The translations under genes and the position numbers were made by a program. Shown here in pieces: positions 19,132-27,564 of a stretch of DNA of 46,424 bases. This DNA comes from Gammaproteobacteria bacterium. Lineage in GTDB: Bacteria; Pseudomonadota; Gammaproteobacteria; Steroidobacterales; Foliamicaceae. Every line of letters starts with the position of its first letter. Position 1 is the first letter of the stretch. The DNA is taken from positions 1 to 46,424 of the forward strand of contig JAPPHC010000040.1 in the NCBI GenBank assembly GCA_028821145.1, read 5' to 3'. The notes beneath the pieces were generated by a model. The model was not told the origin of the DNA. It ran no database searches and was given only the letters and a program-made list of their open reading frames with translations.

Positions 19132-20460
19132 TTGACCGCAGTAACCGATACGCCCCGATGGCCCCGGCGCGGCTACGCGTGGTACGTCGTGGTCCTGCTG
19201 ATGGTCCTGTACCTTTGCTCGTTCCTCGACCGCAACATCATCACCCTGCTGGTCGAGCCGCTGAAGCGCGACCTCAACCTGAGCGATGTCGAGATCGGCA
19301 TGTTGTACGGTCTGGCCTTCGCTGCCTTCTACACCACCCTGGGCCTGTTCGCCGCCGGGATGGCCGATTTGTGGAACCGCCCTGCGGTCATTGCCGCGGG
19401 AGTCGTACTGTGGAGCCTGGCTACCGCGGCCTGCGGACTCGCAACCAACTACGCGCAACTGTTCGCTGCCCGAATGCTGGTAGGCGTGGGCCAGGCGGCC
19501 CTCTCGCCCGCCGCGTACTCGCTGATCGCCGATTACTTTCCGCCGAAAGCCCGTTTGCGGGCCACCGCCACCTATGCCACGGGCCTTTATCTCGGAATCG
19601 GGCTTGCGACCCTGACCGGAGGGCTGATCATCAACTGGGTGGCGGGTGGAGGAAGCGCCGACCTGCCCGTGCTTGGCGCGCTCCGGGGCTGGCAGATCGT
19701 CTTCATCGTCGTGGGCCTGCCGGGCGTTCTGCTGGGCGTGCTCACGCTGGCCTCGGTGCGCGAAACGGCCCGTTTCGGAGAGGCGCCCGAAACCGGCGTC
19801 AGCGCAAGGTCCTTCGTCCGGTTCCTGGGCGGGTCGCAACGGACCTTGTACCTGACCCATTTTCTGGGCTTTACCTGCCAGGTCACCTATTCGTACAGCT
19901 TCGGCGCCTGGACGCCGTCCTTCCTGATCCGCGAATTCGGCTTGACCCAGGCCCAGACGGGCCTGAGCCTGGGCGCGCTCACACTGGTGACTGCGCCACT
20001 CGGAGTGTACCTGGGCAGCGTGGCGGCGCAGCGGCTTCGCCGGCGCTGGCCACGGGACGCCGAAATTCGGGTTGCGTTCGCGATCGCCCTGATCGCCCTT
20101 CCCTTCGCCGTGACCTTTCCGTTCGCGTCCACCGCAACCCTGGCGCTGACGCTGATCGGCATCACGCAGTGCCTGATCAGCATGCCCTTCGGAATTTCGC
20201 CGGTAGCGCTGAACGAGGTGACTCCGAATCGGTTCCGGGCCCGAATCATCGCCGTGTACCTGTTCTGCGTAAACCTGCTCGGACTGTCGCTGGGCCCGGT
20301 GGGCGTGGCGCTGCTGACCGAGCGGGTTTTCGGTTCTCCGGATCGGCTGCCACTGGCGCTGGCGACCATGGCAGTCTGCACCATGCCTGTTGCCGCGGCC
20401 GTATTCCGGGTCTGCGCGCCCGCCTACCGCCGGGTCGCGCGTCACCACGGCACGGAATGA
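19132..20460 (+). CDS. MFS transporter (spinster-like/anion:cation symporter type)
   Basis: 442 residues with 12 predicted membrane segments. Segment 1 ends in YLCSFLDRNIITLLVEPLKRDL, the pattern of spinster-like and organic-acid MFS carriers; the loop 2-3 motif appears as GMADLWNRPAVI, and ARMLVGVGQAALSPAAYSLIADYFPP covers segments 4-5. The first plausible start is TTG 19132, since the nearby ATG 19113 is followed at once by a stop; a start at the first internal Met would cut segment 1. Its stop overlaps the next gene's start in an ATGA junction, indicating an operon. The substrate is unknown. Confidence 0.85.
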   Translation: MTAVTDTPRWPRRGYAWYVVVLLMVLYLCSFLDRNIITLLVEPLKRDLNLSDVEIGMLYGLAFAAFYTTLGLFAAGMADLWNRPAVIAAGVVLWSLATAACGLATNYAQLFAARMLVGVGQAALSPAAYSLIADYFPPKARLRATATYATGLYLGIGLATLTGGLIINWVAGGGSADLPVLGALRGWQIVFIVVGLPGVLLGVLTLASVRETARFGEAPETGVSARSFVRFLGGSQRTLYLTHFLGFTCQVTYSYSFGAWTPSFLIREFGLTQAQTGLSLGALTLVTAPLGVYLGSVAAQRLRRRWPRDAEIRVAFAIALIALPFAVTFPFASTATLALTLIGITQCLISMPFGISPVALNEVTPNRFRARIIAVYLFCVNLLGLSLGPVGVALLTERVFGSPDRLPLALATMAVCTMPVAAAVFRVCAPAYRRVARHHGTE

Positions 20461-21143
20461 AACGGCGGGCGCTGATACTGCTGTTGTCGCTGACGGCGCT
20501 GGTGATCGCCGTGTGGCTGCTGCCGGAGCGCGAGTGGCTGATCCAGTCGGTCGACTGGGCTCAGGCGCATCCGCGCATCGCCTGGGCCGGCTTCATTCTC
20601 GCCTACATCCTGGCTGCCGTGTTCATGGTTCCGGGTTCCATTCTGACCCTTGCGGCGGGCGTACTCTTCGGTGTCGGCCTGGGCGTGGCCCTTGTGTCCC
20701 TGGCGAGCACTCTGGGCGCGTGCTGCGCGTTTCTCGTGGGAAGGTTTCTGGCGAGGGACTGGGTCGAATCCCGGCTGGAGGCCATGCCGCGCTTCCGCGC
20801 CCTGGACCGCGCGGTGGCCCGCAGGGGCTGGCTGATCGTGCTGCTCGCGCGCCTTTCCGTGGTGATCCCCTACAACCTGCTCAACTACGCCCTGGGGCTT
20901 ACGAACGTGCGCTTCGGGGCCTACCTGTCCGGCACGCTGGTTGGCATGCTGCCGGCCATTTTTCTCTATGTCTACCTGGGCTCCGTGGCGGGCAGCCTGG
21001 CGTCCCTGGAGCAGACCGGCGCTCCGATGATTCCGCAGTCCCTGTTTATCGCGGGGCTCGTCGTCACGGCGTCGCTGATTTTCCTGATAGCCCGCCTGAC
21101 CGCCCGCGCACTCAAAAGCGAATTCGACAGAGACGGCAGCTAA
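20457..21143 (+). CDS. TVP38/TMEM64 (VTT/DedA-related) inner-membrane protein
   Basis: 228 residues. The VTT domain is visible: a first membrane helix, then AAVFMVPGSILTLAAGVLFG (re-entrant region) and ARLSVVIPYNLLNYALGLTNV, both with the conserved Gly and Pro positions, and a final helix near residue 195. Members are involved in lipid scrambling, membrane homeostasis or selenite uptake; the role here is unknown. The start ATG overlaps the MFS stop by 4 bp, so the pair is probably translationally coupled. It converges on the LolA-like gene with a 14 bp gap. Confidence 0.88.
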   Translation: MKRRALILLLSLTALVIAVWLLPEREWLIQSVDWAQAHPRIAWAGFILAYILAAVFMVPGSILTLAAGVLFGVGLGVALVSLASTLGACCAFLVGRFLARDWVESRLEAMPRFRALDRAVARRGWLIVLLARLSVVIPYNLLNYALGLTNVRFGAYLSGTLVGMLPAIFLYVYLGSVAGSLASLEQTGAPMIPQSLFIAGLVVTASLIFLIARLTARALKSEFDRDGS

Positions 21144-21157
21144 GGTCTGCTGACGTG

Positions 21158-21985
21158 TCAGCGCACGCGCCGCAACGCAGCCTGGGAAAAGTCGCCGTCG
21201 CCGAGGTCCGTACCGAACTCCAGGTCCGTCCAGTTAAGCACCGTGCTCTTGCCCGTCAGATGATTCTCCATGGTCATTTCGCCGGCCCGCCAGTATCGAT
21301 CCAGGTACTGCCGGTATCCCGCGAAAACCAATGTCTTCAGATGTGAGTTCTTGCGGTCGTAATAGTGGACCATCCAGGTGCGCAGGTGCTCCTTGTCCTG
21401 CCATACCAGTTGTCGGCTGTAGCTAGATTTCGTGTCCACCGGCACCTGTTCGTTGACCGTGCAGGTCAATTCGCCGCACGGTTCCTCGCGCAGGAAACGG
21501 TAGGAGTATTTCTCGACTTCCGGGTTGCTCATGTCCTCGTAGGAGAACTCGCTGCCCATGAAGGACCCGGTACGGGTCGAGGAACTTATGCGCTTGACCC
21601 GCTTCAACGCCGGCAGATAAAGCCACTGGTCGTCCTGGGCCGTGAGATGACCGTGGGTCAGCAGGGCCGTGCCCTGAACGTCGCGCGGCTGGTCGAAGAC
21701 GAACAGGCTCTTGTCGCCGTCGCCCTCCACTTCCAGGACCTTGAAACGGATCTGGCGGCGGCTCTCCTGGCCCTGACGGTTGCGCAGGATCATGGTCAGA
21801 TTGGCCGTGAAGTTACCGAAACCATCGTTGCGGGCGGCCGCCTCGTGCGCGATCGCAAGACCGATTTCCTCCGGCGAGGGATCCTGCGCAAGAGCGGGCG
21901 ACGACACCAGTCCCGCCAGCGCCAGCAAGAGGGTGAAACGGGCCGTATCACGGAAGGGACGTGCCCGGCTTGGCTCACGATTCAT
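21158..21985 (-). CDS. Periplasmic outer-membrane lipoprotein-sorting (LolA-like) protein
   Basis: 275 residues. A signal peptide ends near SSPALA/QDPS (residue 33). The mature part matches the LolA-like family often annotated as outer membrane lipoprotein-sorting protein: FGNFTANLTMILRNRQGQE, SLFVFDQPRDVQGTALLTH, QWLYLPALKRVKRISS and SFMGSEFSYEDMS. Such proteins are typically encoded beside RND/MMPL exporters and are thought to carry hydrophobic cargo across the periplasm. The start overlaps the exporter's stop in an ATGA junction, which supports a functional pair. Cargo is unknown. Confidence 0.87.
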   Translation of the reverse strand: MNREPSRARPFRDTARFTLLLALAGLVSSPALAQDPSPEEIGLAIAHEAAARNDGFGNFTANLTMILRNRQGQESRRQIRFKVLEVEGDGDKSLFVFDQPRDVQGTALLTHGHLTAQDDQWLYLPALKRVKRISSSTRTGSFMGSEFSYEDMSNPEVEKYSYRFLREEPCGELTCTVNEQVPVDTKSSYSRQLVWQDKEHLRTWMVHYYDRKNSHLKTLVFAGYRQYLDRYWRAGEMTMENHLTGKSTVLNWTDLEFGTDLGDGDFSQAALRRVR

Positions 21986-24276
21986 AGTTTTCTCCGATCA
22001 AATGCCATCAGCAGGGGCGGCAAAAGCAGGAAGTCGGCGAGGAAGGCGAACATGATCGTCATGGCCACCAGTATTCCGAGCGCCCAACTGACCTCGAACC
22101 CGGATGCCGCGAACACCAGGAACCCGGCCGACAACACCGCGGTCGTGGTTCCCAGGGCCTTGCCCACGGTGCTGAAAGCATAACGGACCGCGTCGGCGGC
22201 GGAACGGCCCTCGCGACGTATCTTCAGGTATTTCGTCAGGAAGTGAATCGTGTCGTCCACGATGATGCCGAAGGCCACGACAGTCACCACCGAAGCCGCG
22301 ATCCCCACTCTGCCGACCAGGTAGCCCCACAGGCCGAAGCTCATGCCGGCAGGGATGAAGTTGGGGATCAGGCTCAGCAGGCCGAATCGCAGGCTCTTGA
22401 AGACCACGACCAGGACCAGCGAAATCAGCGACATAGCGATTACGGTGCCGCGCAGCATGGACTTGATGTTTCGCTCCGTGATGTGCGAGACGATGACGCT
22501 GAGACCGGTCGCTTCCGTCGTAAGGCCGGGGGCATTCTCCGCAAGCCAGCCGCGGGCTCGCTCCGCGAGCACCTGCTGCTCGTTGCTGGTTATGTCCCGC
22601 ATGACCACCGACATGCGGGTGGACGACTTGCTGATGTCGATGCGGTCGTTCAGGTCCATTCCGAACGGCAGGGAAAGCTCGTACAGCAAAAGGTACTGCG
22701 TGGCCAGCGCCTGATCTTCCGGCAATCGATAGTAGGCCGGATCGTCCTCGTGCATATTCTTGTTCAGACGTTTCATGGTGTCCGAAAACACGCGCACATA
22801 GGTCACTTCCGGCTGGCTGCGGCACCACTCGGCGAAGGCGTCGATCTGGCGAAGGTATTCGGGATCGGTGATGCCGCCCTCGCTGGGGGACGTCAGCGAG
22901 TACTCCTGCGACTCCAGCCCGGTCAGGTTCTCGATGATGTAGTCCGAATCCCGCCGGAATTCATAGCGCTCGCCGAAGTAGTTGGGCAGGCTGTCGTTGA
23001 GTTCGATGCGGGAAATACCGAGCAGCAGAATCAATGCGGGAATCGTGGTCAGCCACAGCAGCGGCTTCCGTCGTGCGACCACGAATTCGCCGAAGCGGTC
23101 GAAGAAAGTCACTTCGCCCGCGGCCGCCGGTTTCACGCGCAACGGCAGAATGGCGAGCAGTGAGGGCAGCAGCGACATCGAATACACGAAAGTGCAGGCG
23201 ACGCCGAAGGCGACGTAGTTTCCCAGCGTATGAAACGGCGGGGAATCCGAAGCGTTCAGGCTCAGGAACCCGATCACGGTCGTGAGCGAAGCCAGGAAGA
23301 CGGGGAAGGCGTTCACGCGCAACGATTCGGCAACGGCCTCCATCTTGTCCATTCCCCGGCGCATGGCCGTAAGGGTCATGGTGGTGATGTGCACCGACTG
23401 GGCGACCGTTATCGCCATGACGATGATCGGCACTCCGGCATTCACGGGGCTGAAAACGGTTTGGTTCCACCCCGCCAGACCCATCGCCGTGCCCACCGAG
23501 AACAGGATCATTACGACCATGCTCAGGGCCCCCGAAATCGAACGCAGGATCAGGTAGGCCACGGCAACGATCAGGAAGAACACGATCGGCGTCAGTCTCT
23601 CCAGGTCGTCCTGGGTAGCCTGCGCAAACGCGCGCTGCATCACGATATCGCCGGTGATATGAAAGTCGACCTCCGGGTTCTCGGCACGCGCCCGGGCCAG
23701 CATGCCGTCGAGATGCGCGTTGAGTTCCACGACCGCGGCGTCATGGGTTTCGCTGGGCGGTATGAAATTGATGGCCAGGCCGGCCACACGGCCGTCTTCG
23801 GCCAGCATGCGGCCCACAAGTTCAATGGAGTCGTTGGCGATTCCCTCGATTCGGTCAAGGTCGGCGTCGGTCAGCGACGCGGCGTCCTCCACCAACGGGC
23901 CGACGATCAGGTCATCACCCAGGGCCTCGCTGTGGTTGTAGTTGGTCAGCGAGTCAACGCGGCTCGAATAGGGCGCCTGCCACGCCTCTTCGGTCAGCCT
24001 CTCGATCACGCCCAGCGTCTCGCGGGTGAATACGGTGCCCTGTCTGGGCGTTACGGCGATGAGCGCCGTATTCGACGACGTGTACGTGTCCTCAAGGGCG
24101 TCGTAGGCGGCGAGTTGCGGGTTGTCCTCGCCGAACAGAATCCGATGGTCGTTGGAAACCGTGATGAACCGCCCGCCGGCCGCCATCGTCAGCATGACCA
24201 GGGTGGCGCCGGCAATGACCAGCCAGCGGTAGCGCAGTACCGCGGCGATGTACCGATCGAGAAGCGCCGGATTCAT
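21982..24276 (-). CDS. RND/MMPL family exporter (copy 1)
   Basis: 764 residues. There is one membrane helix near residues 15-35, a large periplasmic loop, five helices around 220-420, a second loop, and five more helices up to the end: the two-fold MMPL/RND layout of about 12 helices. Recognisable stretches are FGEDNPQLAAYDALEDTY after helix 1, ASLTTVIGFLSLN, and VDDTIHFLTKY. Related proteins move lipids such as hopanoids (HpnN) or mycobacterial lipids. It is clearly paralogous to the exporter at 41953-44304. It lies 67 bp after the MpaB-like gene and overlaps the LolA-like gene by 4 bp. Confidence 0.92.
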   Translation of the reverse strand: MNPALLDRYIAAVLRYRWLVIAGATLVMLTMAAGGRFITVSNDHRILFGEDNPQLAAYDALEDTYTSSNTALIAVTPRQGTVFTRETLGVIERLTEEAWQAPYSSRVDSLTNYNHSEALGDDLIVGPLVEDAASLTDADLDRIEGIANDSIELVGRMLAEDGRVAGLAINFIPPSETHDAAVVELNAHLDGMLARARAENPEVDFHITGDIVMQRAFAQATQDDLERLTPIVFFLIVAVAYLILRSISGALSMVVMILFSVGTAMGLAGWNQTVFSPVNAGVPIIVMAITVAQSVHITTMTLTAMRRGMDKMEAVAESLRVNAFPVFLASLTTVIGFLSLNASDSPPFHTLGNYVAFGVACTFVYSMSLLPSLLAILPLRVKPAAAGEVTFFDRFGEFVVARRKPLLWLTTIPALILLLGISRIELNDSLPNYFGERYEFRRDSDYIIENLTGLESQEYSLTSPSEGGITDPEYLRQIDAFAEWCRSQPEVTYVRVFSDTMKRLNKNMHEDDPAYYRLPEDQALATQYLLLYELSLPFGMDLNDRIDISKSSTRMSVVMRDITSNEQQVLAERARGWLAENAPGLTTEATGLSVIVSHITERNIKSMLRGTVIAMSLISLVLVVVFKSLRFGLLSLIPNFIPAGMSFGLWGYLVGRVGIAASVVTVVAFGIIVDDTIHFLTKYLKIRREGRSAADAVRYAFSTVGKALGTTTAVLSAGFLVFAASGFEVSWALGILVAMTIMFAFLADFLLLPPLLMAFDRRKL

Positions 24277-24343
24277 CGCCCCGACCCGAAGTTGCGCCGG
24301 GAAAAGGCCGGTCCGCGGGCTTCAATGGGAATCACGGTCATGC

Positions 24344-25543
24344 TTACCAGGGATTTTGCTTCGAGGTGTGCCAGTGGTCCGGCATCACGTAGCTCATTCC
24401 TTCGTCATCATATTGCGAAACATCCAGAAGCTGAAGGAAATCCGCCAGGTGGGCCGATCGGGTGCCCTTGAGCATTCGCGTAATGATCTGCTTCATGCGG
24501 AAGAAATAGAGCGTTCCCAGCCGGTTGCTCCTCGGAAACTGCAGAGCGTCGGCCAGTTCGTTGCCGATCAGCGCGCGGGAGAGCCGGAAGACCAGTCCAC
24601 GCACTGAATCGGCCTCCCTGGGATCTTCGATTCCCGCGACCGTGGGCACGTTGTGCACAAACGCCTGGGCCATTTCGATGGAATGACGCCCGGGCGGAGG
24701 TTCGCACTTCAGTGTAGTCCTGATCAGGTGTTGCGCCTGCGCTTCATCGGCGTAAAGAATGGAATCGGGTATGCCCATGAGGTGGCCCACATAGCGCCAC
24801 AAGGCCAGAAAACTCGCGATCTCGTCTTTCGTAAACTTCGCGCCCACCGACGTTGCCTGTTCCACCAGGCGAATCGAGAACACGCATATCGCGTAGCCGA
24901 GGTGCGCCGCGCTCAGCGGAGTGCCCCATGCTCCCGCATCCCAGGGCTCCGCTTTCGCCAGTAGGCTGCGGATGCGGGCGTGAACGAACCTGACCCGCAC
25001 CGATAGCTTCCACCCGTCACCCTGGCGGTGCAATCCTCCCGGCACGAAGATCTCCATCAGTTGCCGGTTGTTCTGTCTCAGCCGCCGGTCTCCGGGCCCG
25101 GTAACGGTGCGCGAGGTGATATTGAATGAGGTTGCGATCAGCGAGGTAAACCCTTCGATCAGGACGCCCGCGACGAATGCGACCAGGACGAAATTCGCGT
25201 TTGCAAAAAAGGCGCGGATTCCAGCGTCGCAGGCCTTGTAATCGAACCACTCCGGAGCGTGCTCGATTTCCTCGAAGAAATCGCGCATGGCCTTCGGCGC
25301 CCGCTTGAGTTGATCCTGCTGCTGTTCTATCCCGGCATGGATGAACCGATGCAGGGCCGGAGGCGGCAAGTCCGCGATTTCCTCCATGACCGGATCCAGC
25401 CGGGGATCGCCAATGGTCGTGTGCCGGACGTAGTTGTCGGACGCTTCCTGATCCTCAAGACGGGCTTTTTCGTATCCGGCCCTGTAGGCGGATGGAATCT
25501 CAAGTATCGGCTTCGTCGTCAAAACCCTGGCGCCGCCCTGCAA
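24344..25543 (-). CDS. MpaB/latex-clearing-like (DUF2236) heme oxygenase family protein
   Basis: 399 residues. The family is heme-binding and includes latex-clearing protein Lcp, which cleaves polyisoprene, and fungal MpaB, which cleaves a farnesyl side chain. The conserved VRVRFVHARIRSLL (residues about 182-195) contains the likely heme-ligand His188 and Arg191; GAWGTPLSAAHLGYA and FLALWRYVGHLMGI follow in the expected order. No signal peptide is evident; a hydrophobic helix at about 117-131 may insert in the membrane. The context is a run from RiPP precursor 1 through a TPR protein to this gene and an RND exporter, which suggests an oxidative step on a hydrophobic substrate; that is inference. 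Confidence 0.82.
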   Translation of the reverse strand: MQGGARVLTTKPILEIPSAYRAGYEKARLEDQEASDNYVRHTTIGDPRLDPVMEEIADLPPPALHRFIHAGIEQQQDQLKRAPKAMRDFFEEIEHAPEWFDYKACDAGIRAFFANANFVLVAFVAGVLIEGFTSLIATSFNITSRTVTGPGDRRLRQNNRQLMEIFVPGGLHRQGDGWKLSVRVRFVHARIRSLLAKAEPWDAGAWGTPLSAAHLGYAICVFSIRLVEQATSVGAKFTKDEIASFLALWRYVGHLMGIPDSILYADEAQAQHLIRTTLKCEPPPGRHSIEMAQAFVHNVPTVAGIEDPREADSVRGLVFRLSRALIGNELADALQFPRSNRLGTLYFFRMKQIITRMLKGTRSAHLADFLQLLDVSQYDDEGMSYVMPDHWHTSKQNPW

Positions 25544-25573
25544 GTGTCCGGTCGATGGATTCTAACGCCATGT

Positions 25574-26332
25574 TCAAGTGTCAAGCTCCGCCAGTTTCGC
25601 AATCACCCGATCGTGAACGATGCGGTCGTGGGCGTCCCGGGAGGGCAACTCCCTGGCGCGCTGCAGAAGGCTGAGGGCTTCTTCGAGGTGTCTGCGCCTG
25701 TCCAGAAGCAACAGCCCCAGGGCATATTCCGCGTGAACGATCTTGGCGTCCGGCGCAAGCTCAAGCGCGGCATTGTAGTGGGCGCGGGCTTCATTGCCGC
25801 TGGCCCCGAACAGCACCCTTGCCATGAATCCACCGCCCCGGATGGCCTCCGCGTGCCAGGCTCCCAGGCTCAGATGCGCCTCGGCCAGTCCCGGTTTCAG
25901 TAGCAGTGCGCGCTCCAGCGCCGCCCGCACCCGTCCGGCATATTCGCGCTTGACCCCCAGCGTGCCCACCGCCTGCGTATAGCGCCCCATGGCGTGAGCG
26001 TGTTGAAGATGCGCCGCCGGGTTCTCCGAGTCCTTTCGAATCGCCTTCTGTCCAAATTGCATGGCGCGGCCGAGCAGTTCGGCTTTCGTGTCTTCCGCAG
26101 CCAGGTAATGCCCGTGTATCGCCAGCGCTTCGGCCGCCAGCGCGTATCCGTCGGAAGTGTCCAGGGCTTCGGCGACTTCCGCGGCCTCGACGAACCGGCC
26201 CTCGCCAAGCGCCGTGCGCGCCGCTTCGATGGACTGGCCGTTCGCGGCCCCTGCGGAGAGCAGGCCAATACCGGCCGGCAGGCAGGCCAGCCATCCGGCA
26301 GTACGGAACCCGGTCAGATTCCGCAGCAGCAC
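25574..26332 (-). CDS. Exported TPR-repeat protein
   Basis: 252 residues with a signal peptide (N-terminal Arg residues, then a hydrophobic core ending near GAANG/QS). The mature part is helical tetratricopeptide-like repeats: EAARTALGEGRFVEAAEVAEAL, ENPAAHLQHAHAMGRYTQAV, PGLAEAHLSLGAWHAEAIRG split across repeats, and APDAKIVHAEYALGLLLL. The start is GTG 26332, which lies inside the codons for the core peptide of precursor 1, a 19 bp overlap in another frame; no later start is plausible before the repeats. TPR proteins mediate protein contacts; a partner is unknown. Confidence 0.75.
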   Translation of the reverse strand: MLLRNLTGFRTAGWLACLPAGIGLLSAGAANGQSIEAARTALGEGRFVEAAEVAEALDTSDGYALAAEALAIHGHYLAAEDTKAELLGRAMQFGQKAIRKDSENPAAHLQHAHAMGRYTQAVGTLGVKREYAGRVRAALERALLLKPGLAEAHLSLGAWHAEAIRGGGFMARVLFGASGNEARAHYNAALELAPDAKIVHAEYALGLLLLDRRRHLEEALSLLQRARELPSRDAHDRIVHDRVIAKLAELDT

Positions 26333-26568
26333 ATGCCGGCCGAAATCGCTTCGAGTTGCTCCTCGTCCAGCACCGGGTCGGGCGGCAGAACGACATGCAC
26401 GGTGCGCATGTCGCTTTGATGCACGTGAAACTCAATATGGTCGGGAATCTCGATGCCGAATTCCTGGTACAGGGTGCCCTTGGGATCCGCTATGAGCCCC
26501 CTGCGGAAATCGCTATCGTCAGCCGCCCTCTGAATGAGATGGCGCTGCATGTCCTCAGCGGACAACAT
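26314..26568 (-). CDS. NHLP-type RiPP precursor peptide 1, core MCCCGI
   Basis: 84 residues. The first about 78 form a nitrile hydratase alpha-like leader: MLSAEDMQRHLIQRAADDSD, FRRGLIADPKGTLYQEFGI, then VHVVLPPDPVLDEEQLEAIS. The sequence ends AISAG-MCCCGI, where Ala-Gly is a C39-type cleavage site, leaving a six-residue core with three consecutive Cys. Aligned with precursor 2, the leaders are the same length from Met1 and share ADPK, SDM, TVH, LPPDP and EEQLEAISAG. The gene overlaps the start of the TPR gene by 19 bp and lies 117 bp after ubiA. A core this short is unusual for the family. Confidence 0.88.
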   Translation of the reverse strand: MLSAEDMQRHLIQRAADDSDFRRGLIADPKGTLYQEFGIEIPDHIEFHVHQSDMRTVHVVLPPDPVLDEEQLEAISAGMCCCGI

Positions 26569-26656
26569 GTCTGTCTGCCTTAGTGATCACGGCTCTGCGC
26601 CCCGCTTATGTTTACCGCAAGTCCAACCAGACTTCCTGATCGTATCACAAAGACAG

Positions 26657-26675
26657 CCCGGAATCGCATCCCGGG
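26657..26675 (-). terminator. Hairpin downstream of ubiA
   Basis: On the minus strand CCCGG and CCGGG arms (26671-26675 and 26657-26661) flank a nine-base loop, followed by GCTGTCTTTG. The arms are short and the T-run weak, so it is at best a partial terminator between ubiA and precursor 1. Confidence 0.3.
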
Positions 26676-26685
26676 GTGTACCTCG

Positions 26686-27564
26686 TCAACCTGTGGTGAA
26701 GAGCATGTCGAGCGCCAGCCCGGCGAAGAGCAGAAAGCCCAGCAGCGAATTGTTGTTGAAAGCCTGAAAGCACCGCTCGCGGTCCCTGCCGCGTATCAGC
26801 GCAATCTGCCGGCCCGCGCACAGCATCGCGCCGGCGACACCCGCGAAGTAAGCCGGCCCAAGGCCGGCCGCCCATCCCAGCCCGATCATGCCCGCCAGGT
26901 ACGTGGCATGCGCCACGACGATGAACAGCACGTCGTGCCGGCCCAGGACGATCGCCGTGGACGGAACGCCGATCCGCTCATCGTCGTCCCGATCCACCAT
27001 GGCGTAAACGGTGTCGTAAATCACCACCCACAGGAAAGTCAGCGGCCAAAGCATCCACAAGGAGGGATTCCCGAGATCCGAAACGGCGGCGTACGCCATC
27101 GGAACGCCCCACGAAAACGCCACGCCCAATACCAGTTGCGGGGCCGGCATGATCCTCTTCGCGAAAGGATAGAATCCGGCGACTGCCGCGCCCAGTACCG
27201 CCAGCCCGATCACCAGCGGCGGCAGGCTGAAGACCAGCCAGGCTGCGCCTGCAGCCAGCAGGCCGGCCACGGCAAGCGCCTCCGCGGGCCTGATCGCTCC
27301 TGTCGCCAGCGGTCGCGAGCGGGTGCGCTTTACCAGGCGGTCCACGCGGCGGTCGGCATAGTCGTTCACCGCGCAGCCGGCCGAGCGCATCAGGAAAGTG
27401 CCCGCAACAAATACAAGCAGGATGCGGGCCGGCGGATCGCCGCCCGAAGCCAGCCACAGGGCGAACAGCGTAGGCCACAGCAAAAGCAGGGTGCCTGCCG
27501 GACGATCCAGCCGGATCAGCCCGCCGTACGCCTTCAGGCGCTCGGTCAGCACCCCCGAAACCAT
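26686..27564 (-). CDS. ubiA: 4-hydroxybenzoate polyprenyltransferase
   Basis: 292 residues. UbiA attaches the polyprenyl tail to 4-hydroxybenzoate in ubiquinone synthesis, in the inner membrane. The family start DRPAGTLLLLWPTLFALWLA, the first Asp motif NDYADRRVD followed by RTRSRPLATG, and the second Asp motif YDTVYAMVDRDDD are all present, with about eight membrane helices. Start ATG 27564 shares one base with the stop of the upstream barrel gene (TGATG). No ubiC is adjacent. The close match to the ubiquinone branch argues against a dedicated tailoring role in the RiPP locus, though it lies between the two precursor genes. Confidence 0.93.
   Translation of the reverse strand: MVSGVLTERLKAYGGLIRLDRPAGTLLLLWPTLFALWLASGGDPPARILLVFVAGTFLMRSAGCAVNDYADRRVDRLVKRTRSRPLATGAIRPAEALAVAGLLAAGAAWLVFSLPPLVIGLAVLGAAVAGFYPFAKRIMPAPQLVLGVAFSWGVPMAYAAVSDLGNPSLWMLWPLTFLWVVIYDTVYAMVDRDDDERIGVPSTAIVLGRHDVLFIVVAHATYLAGMIGLGWAAGLGPAYFAGVAGAMLCAGRQIALIRGRDRERCFQAFNNNSLLGFLLFAGLALDMLFTTG

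Noticed and set aside
19105-20448. A 447-residue minus-strand open frame
   Set aside because: Antisense to the MFS transporter, with a low-complexity Arg/Gln/Gly-rich sequence typical of a shadow frame.
26686-27564. UbiA as a dedicated prenyltransferase for the peptide
   Set aside because: Its motifs follow the ubiquinone-type UbiA closely; position between the precursors alone does not justify another role.
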